Shown here: positions 1-7,274 of the stretch, piece after piece
Position numbering within the stretch: position 1 is the first letter of the stretch
How the letters are laid out: the number at the start of each line of letters is the position of its first letter
From: Pedobacter cryoconitis
Lineage (GTDB): Bacteria; Bacteroidota; Bacteroidia; Sphingobacteriales; Sphingobacteriaceae
Length of the DNA: 64,000 bases
Direction of reading: 5' to 3'
Assembly: GCF_001590605.1 (NCBI RefSeq)
Contig: NZ_CP014504.1
Location: forward strand, 4,898,001-4,962,000
Notes under the pieces: model-generated
What the model saw: only the letters and a program-made list of their open reading frames with translations
Told to the model about the DNA's origin: nothing
Databases searched by the model: none
Made by a program: the position numbers and the translations under genes

Positions 1-513
1 CTTTATCTTAAAGCTCCTGTTGAAATTCGTTTTGCTCCACTTTTTCGGATACCATAAAATTAATCCGCTGATCAGCAGCAGGAAGAAAATAAAAGTTCCC
101 CAGCCAACAACAGCCTTACCAACTTTTCTTCCCATCCAAAAATTCCGGTGTCCTTCATCCATGAAATGGAAAAAAGCATCATGATCAGCCACAGCCAGCA
201 CCTCACCACTAAAAGGATTCATATAAACTGTAGAATCAGAATTAATAGTTACCTGTGCAGATTTATCTAACCCATGATACCAGATACTTTCTGCTTTTTT
301 GCCTGGTAAAGCTTTCGCTAAACGTTCAGCCAGCTGAGAAGGAGGAAGGTACCTGCTTTCCACTTCCGGCTTTACGGTCAAATACGGATACAGCAGGTTA
401 TTTATTTCCTGCTCAAACACTAAAATGCAGCCCGTAAGACTAACAATAACGACAATAATACCCGAAGCAAGCCCTAGCCACAGATGGAGCCAGGCATTGA
501 TTTTTTTGAACAT
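1..513 (-). CDS. PepSY-associated TM protein, XusC-like, 3' end beyond window
   Basis: N-terminal 171 residues of a PepSY-associated membrane protein; the C-terminus lies outside the window. The ATG at 511-513 gives MFKKINAWLHLWLGLASG followed by a hydrophobic segment (about residues 10-33), a periplasmic stretch with the sequence MNPFSGEVLA, an HFMDEGHRNFWMG segment, and a second hydrophobic helix (about 137-155) ending LILWYPKKW. This order is typical of PepSY_TM proteins, which sit in the inner membrane and in several systems act as ferric-siderophore reductases. It follows a DUF4374 lipoprotein and a TonB-dependent receptor on the same strand, the layout of xusABC in Bacteroides. The reductase role is inferred from family and context. 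A hairpin between it and the upstream gene may reduce read-through. Confidence 0.88.
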   Translation of the reverse strand, partial: MFKKINAWLHLWLGLASGIIVVIVSLTGCILVFEQEINNLLYPYLTVKPEVESRYLPPSQLAERLAKALPGKKAESIWYHGLDKSAQVTINSDSTVYMNPFSGEVLAVADHDAFFHFMDEGHRNFWMGRKVGKAVVGWGTFIFFLLLISGLILWYPKKWSKTNFNRSFKIK

Positions 514-530
514 CAGTAAGGAATAAAAAT

Positions 531-558
531 GGGCCGCTTACTCTTGGTCATACGGCCC
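531..558 (-). terminator. Hairpin between DUF4374 gene and PepSY gene
   Basis: Arms GGGCCG (531-536) and CGGCCC (553-558) form a GC-rich stem. Read on the minus strand it is followed by ATTTTTATT, as expected of an intrinsic terminator at the end of the DUF4374 gene. It lies between two genes that should work together, so it may only attenuate. Confidence 0.55.
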
Positions 559-574
559 AACAAAACACAATATT

Positions 575-1807
575 TTAATAAGTTAATTTCGATATGGCAG
601 TTACACCAGCTGCACCTTCAATATGAGCACCCCTTGTTACCGTTCCATTGTCTGAATTAATAATGTATACATAATATTCACCTGCATTATCCTCCATTAC
701 ATAATTGATTGTTTTACCATCTGGTTCAGCATAAACGATTAGCTTAAATCCACCAAATTCATGTACAGGAACTCCTGGCACCGGGGTAATCGTATTGTTA
801 AATACATCAGCAATAATCATCTTGATTTTTCCACCAGTCGCTTTGGCATCCGTATAAACTGCCATCAGGAATTTACCCTTGCCAATATATTCACCTCTGC
901 AGATTTTTGTGCCTACAGCAGCCTCAATATTAAAGAAATAAGATTTATCGAATTGTTCCGCTCCTTTTTTGATACGGACAATACCAGATGGTTTTGTCGA
1001 TGTTCTCTGTTCACCATCACCCATTGCAGTAGACCATCCGTAAGTATCACCATTCTCGATTTGCTGAAGACCTTGCTGACTGCTCCAGTCTCCAATAAAG
1101 CCAGTGCGATCATCTGAAATTGTTTTTTCGTATTTAAGCTCAGGATAACTGAAAACAGCCACCCATGTACTATCTAAACTACCATATTCACCTTCATACA
1201 CTCTGCCACCAGGAGTATGTTTGAACTTATAATAAGGAATATATAGCTTGTTGTTTACTTCAAACAAACCTGTCCAGACGGCATTAAAGCCCGTTCCTGT
1301 TATTTTCTTTAAATCGGTTGTACTTCTTCCTGCAAGCTGGAGATTAACTGCATCAAAACGGTATAATTCACCCACACCACTTGAACGCGGATCACCACCA
1401 CCTACCCAGAAATCATTCCCGACTTTACCAGATATACCTGTGCGGAAGGTTGTTACTGCTCTTCCGGCTTCAAATATTTTACCTTGTTCATTCAGACGAA
1501 ATGGTCTTACAAGCCCTTGCTCATTGTAAGCCTGCGCAAATACGGTATTATTCTGAACGATAAAAGACCAGGCATCTACCTCTACACCATTATTGGTTGA
1601 TGAAACTCCCCCTTTAGTGATATCATCTGTACTTACGATATAGGTTGCAGCACCTTCACCCTTGCCAGTGTAAACAAATACATATTTTGAGCGACCTGTC
1701 TTTCCTGGATCTACAGGAGCATCCGGAGTTGTATTCTTGCTGCAAGCACTTAATAGTACAGCCATCCCTAACATGCCTGTCATTAAAAAATTAGTAGTCT
1801 TTTTCAT
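575..1807 (-). CDS. DUF4374 lipoprotein, XusB-like siderophore-binding protein
   Basis: A 410-residue exported lipoprotein of the DUF4374 family. A signal sequence ends in the lipobox LLSAC (Cys 22). The rest is a beta-rich fold of propeller type, with WVAVFSYPELK near residue 216 and a closing segment YVYIINSDNGTVTRG. In Bacteroides the DUF4374 protein XusB is a surface lipoprotein that captures ferric enterobactin and works with receptor XusA. The gene sits directly downstream of a TonB-dependent receptor and upstream of a PepSY protein, so a role in binding a ferric siderophore at the cell surface is likely. Ligand identity cannot be read from the sequence. A diverged paralog lies on the other side of the receptor at 4592-5800. 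Confidence 0.87.
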   Translation of the reverse strand: MKKTTNFLMTGMLGMAVLLSACSKNTTPDAPVDPGKTGRSKYVFVYTGKGEGAATYIVSTDDITKGGVSSTNNGVEVDAWSFIVQNNTVFAQAYNEQGLVRPFRLNEQGKIFEAGRAVTTFRTGISGKVGNDFWVGGGDPRSSGVGELYRFDAVNLQLAGRSTTDLKKITGTGFNAVWTGLFEVNNKLYIPYYKFKHTPGGRVYEGEYGSLDSTWVAVFSYPELKYEKTISDDRTGFIGDWSSQQGLQQIENGDTYGWSTAMGDGEQRTSTKPSGIVRIKKGAEQFDKSYFFNIEAAVGTKICRGEYIGKGKFLMAVYTDAKATGGKIKMIIADVFNNTITPVPGVPVHEFGGFKLIVYAEPDGKTINYVMEDNAGEYYVYIINSDNGTVTRGAHIEGAAGVTAISKLTY

Positions 1808-1951
1808 TGTTATATAGTTTGTTTTTTAATTTTGATGAAGCTATGCTGTGCTACCCGATTTTGTTCATTTCGTTTTGTATTCTGCTGCACATGATGGTTT
1901 CATTGTTATATTTATTTAATTATTAAAAGCTGATTTAAACGTTGCCCCTGA

Positions 1952-4396
1952 TCAGAGACCTCTTTTTTTAGAAAAATAATAACGAAGCTTTAGGTTAAAA
2001 GCACGGCTGGGCTTTTGCAAAGCATAATTATCAAACAGCTGAGCATCAGTCAAATTCAGACATTCTACTGCGATATTATATTTCCCACCAGCCATTGCAT
2101 AGATGATATTGACATCATGTGCCCACTGGGTCGGAACAACCATTTTTGTCTCTTTAGATCCTTGTCCTGGCCAGTACAGGTAAAATTTGTTAACAAATAA
2201 TACATTATAGCCTACAGTAAGCTGGTTACCTTTTTTCAGGACATCATTGAAATAAAAGCTGCCGTTTGCATTTCCAAAAAGGTAGGGAGTATTAGGAATA
2301 CGATCTCTGTAAATGACACTCCTAGTGGTCGAAAGTCCACCTGAAATCAGCCTGTCGAATTCATTGTCATTCCTTAAATTCTGATACGTGAAATTCGTAT
2401 TTATCGTGAACAGCTGCTTATAAGCATAACGCAGTTCTGCATCAATCCCACGATTGGTTACTTTACCTTCATTGCTAAACTTGCTCAAATATCTTCCATT
2501 ACTTGCCCCAGGCAATACATTAGCCCGGATATAATCATTTGCATTACGAAAAATATAATTAGCCTGAATTTGAAAGAAATGTGTTTTATTTATTGCTGTA
2601 GTATAAGTTGCTCCAATATTGATATTATCACTACGCTCGGGTTTCAGTTCCAGATTTGCAACTGTCAGATATACATTACCAAAAAACTCATCATTATCAG
2701 GCAGGCGATAAGCCTTCTCGTAAGAAGCCTTTAACTGAAGATTTTCTGTTAAAAAATATGATCCCGCAAATCCATAACCTTGCTTAGATAAATCCGAGCT
2801 TCGCGAAAGAATAGTATAAGTGGTTATTTTAGTCGGATTATCAAAATCCCTGACTACATTATTACTCGTAATGTGTTGATTATATTGCTTGATAAAGGCA
2901 GTAAAATTCAGTTTTTCATTAAGATTTAAACGATAACCTAATCCCAATATATTCTTCCGGGAAATCTGAGGTTGTTTATCCTGCAGGTTGTCAGGATCAA
3001 AACGATTCAGTCCTTTCCTGTTGAAAGTGGAAAACTGATCGTTAAGAGATAAAGAATGACGGTCATTTATAGCATAATTAAGCCCTGCATTAGCCAGTCC
3101 ATTGTTATTTTTAAACTTAAAATCAGCCAGGTCGCCTTCTCCACCAATAGCTTTAGGGTCGTTTCTGTTTCTGGGTACAGAAGACCCATCCCAGGTAAAT
3201 TTTCTGGGAACTGTATCTACATTACGCTCTTCTCCAAAATTAAAATTTCCATTTACCCTTAAATCCAATCCTTTGACAAACAAATCCTTCTTCACATACT
3301 TTAAAGTAGGCTGTATAGTATTTCCAGATTTCCACCTTCCACCAAATACATCTTCCATCCTGTTGCCGACCTGTATGTCTGCTTTGTTTTGTCCCAAAGT
3401 AATACCTACCAATAACTGATCAGCATATTTTTTTCCGGACACACCAATATTTGCCACTACAGTTTCATTGTGATACCGATCATGAAATCTGCGCACTCTT
3501 GTCGGCGTATTTACTCCGGTGATGCTGTCTGTCACTCCTCCTGTTACCCAGTAATTATTATCAGAGTAGTTTTGAAAAGCACTTAACTGTGCAGTAAAAC
3601 CAGATTTAGCCGTATAACCAGTATTAACTGAACTTTTATGCGTATTAAAAGAACCATAAGAATAAGAAGCATCCACATAGGTTCTGGGATCTGTATTCGT
3701 TACAATATTCACCGCTCCCCCCAAAGCATCACCACCAAGCCATACTGGAACTACTCCTTTATAAACTTCAATCCTGTCTGCAAAATTCACCGGGATATTA
3801 TTTAACTGGAAAGAAGATCCAAAATTCTCCATCGGCATCCCATCCAGAAAGAACTTGACCTGGTTACCAGAAAACCCATTTAAGCTAAAAGTCATATTGG
3901 AGCCCACTCCACCAGACTCACGGACACGAGCACCAGAAACCCTGTTCATTACCTGTCCAAGATCCATAGTCGTATTGTGAAGCGCCTTTGCATCTATAGA
4001 GATTACATTATAAGCCTGCCTGTTCGTTTTCTGATTTTTACTGAAGCCAAGAATTGCGACTTCATCAATCTCCCTAACGTCCTGCTTAAGCCTGAAACTA
4101 ATCACAGCCTCTCCTTGTGCGACAACTGTTAAGCTCTTCTCTTCTTTAGCATGTCCCAGTGAATGAATTTTCAGCTGATAAGTCCCCGCAGCTAATCCAG
4201 CAAAATGGAATTCTCCTTTTCCATCACTGACTGCAGTTTTATTTAAAGGTAATAACCGGATGATTGCACCTGGAATGACCTCAGATTGGTCATTATACAC
4301 ATTTCCTTTAATCGTGCTGTTCTTGCCACTCTGTGCCTGAACAAAAAAAATCAGGGCGCACAAAATACCCGTCAGAAAAATTTTCTTAATTTGCAT
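1952..4396 (-). CDS. TonB-dependent outer membrane receptor, XusA-like
   Basis: An 814-residue TonB-dependent receptor. A signal peptide (MQIKKIFLTGILCALIFFVQAQ) is followed by a carboxypeptidase-D regulatory-like domain (about residues 28-112, starting STIKGNVYNDQSEVIPGA), then a plug domain (about 125-235, with FFLDGMPMENF and DALGGAVNIVTN) and a 22-strand-type barrel running to an aromatic-rich C-terminus (LKLRYYFSKKRGL). It should import a ferric complex across the outer membrane with TonB energy. No secretin/TonB short N-terminal (STN) signalling domain is visible, although an ECF sigma/anti-sigma pair lies upstream on the same strand. Flanking DUF4374 genes and a PepSY gene indicate a siderophore substrate. 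A SusD partner is absent, which argues against glycan uptake. Confidence 0.93.
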   Translation of the reverse strand: MQIKKIFLTGILCALIFFVQAQSGKNSTIKGNVYNDQSEVIPGAIIRLLPLNKTAVSDGKGEFHFAGLAAGTYQLKIHSLGHAKEEKSLTVVAQGEAVISFRLKQDVREIDEVAILGFSKNQKTNRQAYNVISIDAKALHNTTMDLGQVMNRVSGARVRESGGVGSNMTFSLNGFSGNQVKFFLDGMPMENFGSSFQLNNIPVNFADRIEVYKGVVPVWLGGDALGGAVNIVTNTDPRTYVDASYSYGSFNTHKSSVNTGYTAKSGFTAQLSAFQNYSDNNYWVTGGVTDSITGVNTPTRVRRFHDRYHNETVVANIGVSGKKYADQLLVGITLGQNKADIQVGNRMEDVFGGRWKSGNTIQPTLKYVKKDLFVKGLDLRVNGNFNFGEERNVDTVPRKFTWDGSSVPRNRNDPKAIGGEGDLADFKFKNNNGLANAGLNYAINDRHSLSLNDQFSTFNRKGLNRFDPDNLQDKQPQISRKNILGLGYRLNLNEKLNFTAFIKQYNQHITSNNVVRDFDNPTKITTYTILSRSSDLSKQGYGFAGSYFLTENLQLKASYEKAYRLPDNDEFFGNVYLTVANLELKPERSDNINIGATYTTAINKTHFFQIQANYIFRNANDYIRANVLPGASNGRYLSKFSNEGKVTNRGIDAELRYAYKQLFTINTNFTYQNLRNDNEFDRLISGGLSTTRSVIYRDRIPNTPYLFGNANGSFYFNDVLKKGNQLTVGYNVLFVNKFYLYWPGQGSKETKMVVPTQWAHDVNIIYAMAGGKYNIAVECLNLTDAQLFDNYALQKPSRAFNLKLRYYFSKKRGL

Positions 4397-4427
4397 TACT
4401 TTTAAATGATAAACGATTTAGAGGTAA

Positions 4428-4485
4428 CCCCATTTGGGGATGAGTCATACAGGTACGAACTGTATGGCTCTTTTTATTTCTTTTT
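4428..4485 (+). terminator. Terminator-like hairpin in plus orientation upstream of the receptor
   Basis: A CCCC-ATTT-GGGG palindrome (4428-4439) is followed by a second hairpin with arms GAGTCATACAG (4442-4452) and CTGTATGGCTC (4460-4470) and then TTTTTATTTCTTTTT. The T-tract lies downstream only when read on the plus strand, yet all genes here are on the minus strand. It lies in the leader of the receptor gene. Confidence 0.5.
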
Positions 4486-4591
4486 ACATATTCTACCGCT
4501 GGTTTCCCTGCTTCTACTATACTATTATCATAAGCCGGGCTTTACCCCTACGACTATTTAGAATAATTTTAAATAAAATGAAATAAAGGCT

Positions 4592-5800
4592 TTAATCTGC
4601 TAATTTATCGATTCGGATGATCTCTCCATTTACAGTTATGCCACGTTTAAGTGTCCCCGAGCGGAGATTATAAATCCAGATTTGACTTTTATCATTCGCC
4701 TGATAAACTGATAGATAGGCGAAATTTTCATCCGCAGTAACGTTCATTATAAAATTAAGCATTAAAGGAGGCAGAGACAGTTTGATCCTTTTTTGCCTGC
4801 GAAGATCCAGTAACTCATAACGGGAAATCCTTTTCAGCATATAATCATCAAACTGAGTGATTTCAGAAGATTCCACAATCCTGGTCATAGCCAGCCCATG
4901 TCCCATATTATAAAGCGTATAAGCTTCCCGGGCGCCATGACTACCTAGTTTAAACAAGTAACCCGGATCAAACCCCTGAGCGCCTTTATTTAGCCTTAAA
5001 ATGGCCGACGGAGCCGTAGGATGATTACCAGTTCTGCCACCAGGCTGCCCCAATACATAAGCAGTATCATTTAAGACCAGAGAATTGGAACTCCATAGAT
5101 TATAACTTCCAGGCCAGGTAGTTCTCTTATCTTCAAAACTACTTTGTAATTTCAAGTCTGGGAAGCTAAAAACAGCAACATGGGTTGCATCATCAGGCGG
5201 ATTAACATGCTCCCGCATAAAACCCTTTTGAAAAGTATAAAAGATAAAAAGTTTGTCTTTAACCAACTGAGCTGACATGCCCGTATAATTTACACCTTTT
5301 GGTGCTGGAGGAACTGCCAATAATCCATTCCGCAATATTTTCATCCCTTTCAGGTCTATTTCTATATAGCGGAACCGCTCATCAACAACGCTGCCCAATA
5401 AAATGGTATGGTCATTTACCCAGTTTACCCAGCCAGAATAAGGCTCCCAGGGAATTTTTTTCATGTCAATTGATTGCTCCAGAACTAAACCCTCTGCCGT
5501 TGCCCGGTATTTCAGCAAACTATGATCGGACATATCCATCAACAAATAGCAATGGTCATAAATAGCAATCGTCATTCCAGGCAGGTCAATGCCTTTAGGC
5601 TCAGGTTTCCCTTTCTGCATCTCATAAACAGGCATAAAACGCGTTACATCTTTCTCCTGATCATAAACAATCAGTCCAAAATTAAAGTCATCTTTTCCCT
5701 TGTGCCCATCACAAGCACAGATCAAAAGGAAAATAAATAAAAATAAAAGCCGAAAATTACCAGGTAAATACCGATTCACAACAATGGATTTAGAGGCCAA
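4592..5800 (-). CDS. Diverged DUF4374-like lipoprotein (second XusB-like paralog)
   Basis: A 402-residue lipoprotein with a hydrophobic leader (LLFLFIFLLICAC, lipid Cys about residue 30) and acidic residues soon after the Cys. It is a diverged relative of the DUF4374 protein at 575-1807. The shared landmarks are HVAVFSFPDLK here against WVAVFSYPELK there, PSAILRLNKGAQGFDPGYLF against PSGIVRIKKGAEQFDKSYFF, and the closing QIWIYNLRSGTLKRG against YVYIINSDNGTVTRG. The start overlaps the anti-sigma gene by 11 bases, so the two are probably translated together. It may bind a ligand or act as the sensing partner of the sigma/anti-sigma pair; both ideas are inference. An in-frame start slightly downstream is possible because the leader is long. 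Confidence 0.75.
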   Translation of the reverse strand: MASKSIVVNRYLPGNFRLLFLFIFLLICACDGHKGKDDFNFGLIVYDQEKDVTRFMPVYEMQKGKPEPKGIDLPGMTIAIYDHCYLLMDMSDHSLLKYRATAEGLVLEQSIDMKKIPWEPYSGWVNWVNDHTILLGSVVDERFRYIEIDLKGMKILRNGLLAVPPAPKGVNYTGMSAQLVKDKLFIFYTFQKGFMREHVNPPDDATHVAVFSFPDLKLQSSFEDKRTTWPGSYNLWSSNSLVLNDTAYVLGQPGGRTGNHPTAPSAILRLNKGAQGFDPGYLFKLGSHGAREAYTLYNMGHGLAMTRIVESSEITQFDDYMLKRISRYELLDLRRQKRIKLSLPPLMLNFIMNVTADENFAYLSVYQANDKSQIWIYNLRSGTLKRGITVNGEIIRIDKLAD

Positions 5801-6452
5801 AATCTCTTTTCATATTCAATGCCAGTATTGGAGGCATATTCATGAGATTACGATTTTCTACGATCACCAGTTCATCATCCTTAAAAAGATAATGCGCCAG
5901 TAAATAAGACCTGCCCTTTCTTAAATTAAGTTTTTTAGACCAGGTCTGGCCCTCATTATTTTTAGATAGCACCAAAATCTCTTTGTCAGCAGAAGTTGTA
6001 TTCCTGACCATCATATTTCCAGAAAAACTGATATCCAGCGTATCATTTCCCTGCTGCACTAACCTGACCATTCCATTTTGTCCTAAGCGGATCTTCAATC
6101 CATCAAACTCATTTTCATAAGATGGTCTGGATTGATCAAAATGAAACACCATCAACTGATCTCTTGAAGCACTTTTATGGAACCCAAAGAAATAAAACAT
6201 GAGCAGTAAACTAGCAGCAACCAATAACTTAAACACCTTCTTTTTATAAAGCTTTGAATGCGCATGCTTTATGTTTTCTGCTTTGATTTTAGACCAGACT
6301 TCACCCTGTAAAGGAATATTATCCTCAGTTAGCTCCTCCGTATCAAAATCATCAGCTTCCCCTTCCATCCATTTTTCATAGATTCCGAGTTCTTCGTCAG
6401 AAGCATTGCCCGATAAACATTTTTTTAATAACTCCGGATTCATATAGTGCAC
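5790..6452 (-). CDS. Short FecR-like anti-sigma factor
   Basis: A 220-residue single-pass membrane protein placed between an ECF sigma factor and a lipoprotein gene. The N-terminal 65 residues are cytoplasmic-type and acidic (LLKKCLSGNASDEELGIYEKWM), matching the sigma-binding end of FecR-like anti-sigma factors. One transmembrane helix follows (about 73-91, VFKLLVAASLLLMFYFFGF), then about 130 periplasmic residues. Usual Bacteroidota FecR proteins are 300-400 residues with a FecR domain and a C-terminal DUF4974; the periplasmic part here is much shorter and not clearly FecR. Its position and topology support anti-sigma function, but the activating partner is unknown. A second ATG at 6441-6443 (MNPELLKK) is an equally good start. 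Confidence 0.7.
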   Translation of the reverse strand: MHYMNPELLKKCLSGNASDEELGIYEKWMEGEADDFDTEELTEDNIPLQGEVWSKIKAENIKHAHSKLYKKKVFKLLVAASLLLMFYFFGFHKSASRDQLMVFHFDQSRPSYENEFDGLKIRLGQNGMVRLVQQGNDTLDISFSGNMMVRNTTSADKEILVLSKNNEGQTWSKKLNLRKGRSYLLAHYLFKDDELVIVENRNLMNMPPILALNMKRDFGL

Positions 6453-6518
6453 TGCTGATTATAATTATCACAACTGACCTTTATCCCCCATTGCCAGCGC
6501 AGATAAAAGCAAATTATT

Positions 6519-7073
6519 TTAAGATAATGGATATTTTTCTAGTCCCTTTCGGATAAACTTCAGCGCTTTTGTCAATTGGTTTTCAACTGTTTTTTCAGAG
6601 ATCAGCAGACTACCTGCAATTTCCTGGTTATTCAACCCTTTTTCTCTGCTCAATACATAGACCGCCTTACAGCGTTCGGGAAGACAATTGACTAATTTAT
6701 CAATATCTTCTCTTAAAAACCGGTACAGAACTTCCTGCTCCGTCTGGTTATGATGACTAACCGTTTGTCTCAACAGCAATTCATCCATCTTTTTTGCCTT
6801 ACGGACTTCATCACTGTAAACCCGGCTGATCCGGAAACGTACTGCACGAACCAGATAATTCTCTATCGTATCTTCACTAAGCAGCAAACTATCCTTACGC
6901 TGCCAGATAGAGGTAAATACCTCTTGCACCACCCCCTCAGCACGGTAAGCATCTCCAAGGTATTTATAACTCATTTGATATAATTTTTTCCAATAGCGTT
7001 CGTAAAGATGAAAAAAAGATGTTTCATCAATTCTAAGCTGATTCTTTAAATTATCCGGTGATTGTTCAGACAC
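6519..7073 (-). CDS. ECF RNA polymerase sigma-70 factor
   Basis: A 184-residue extracytoplasmic-function sigma factor of the FecI-like type common in Bacteroidota. Region 2 lies about residues 18-85 (LYERYWKKLYQMSYKYLG, then EGVVQEVFTSIWQRK). Region 4 lies about 120-175, with the helix-turn-helix LNNQEIAGSLLISEKTVENQL. It heads a minus-strand group that continues with an anti-sigma-like protein, a lipoprotein, a TonB-dependent receptor and a second lipoprotein, so it probably drives that iron-uptake locus. Its own upstream region carries a good housekeeping promoter, which suggests basal sigma production controlled after synthesis by the anti-sigma protein. Confidence 0.93.
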   Translation of the reverse strand: MSEQSPDNLKNQLRIDETSFFHLYERYWKKLYQMSYKYLGDAYRAEGVVQEVFTSIWQRKDSLLLSEDTIENYLVRAVRFRISRVYSDEVRKAKKMDELLLRQTVSHHNQTEQEVLYRFLREDIDKLVNCLPERCKAVYVLSREKGLNNQEIAGSLLISEKTVENQLTKALKFIRKGLEKYPLS

Positions 7074-7095
7074 GATTTATGAGGAGTTTATTGGT

Positions 7096-7125
7096 CAAAG
7101 TTAAGATAATTTAGAATGATTCAAA
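7096..7125 (-). promoter_or_regulatory. Bacteroidota-type promoter of the sigma factor gene
   Basis: On the minus strand TTTG (7122-7125) is followed after 18 bases by TAACTTTG (7096-7103), a full match to the -33/-7 consensus of the Bacteroidota primary sigma factor. The start codon at 7073 would give a leader of about 20 bases. Confidence 0.7.
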
Positions 7126-7274
7126 ACGGTGTAATAGGTAACGATTGTTCGCAGCCCACGCAGAACATTCCATGGATAGCTTTAAAGATCCATTAATGAC
7201 GAACCTCTAATTAAATTATTTTTTCATTAAAAATTTATATATTAAGAATTCCCCAACTTAACCAAATAACCATT

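Noticed and set aside
255-437. Plus-strand frame of 60 codons at the left edge
   Set aside because: Antisense to the PepSY membrane protein gene, with no supporting features.
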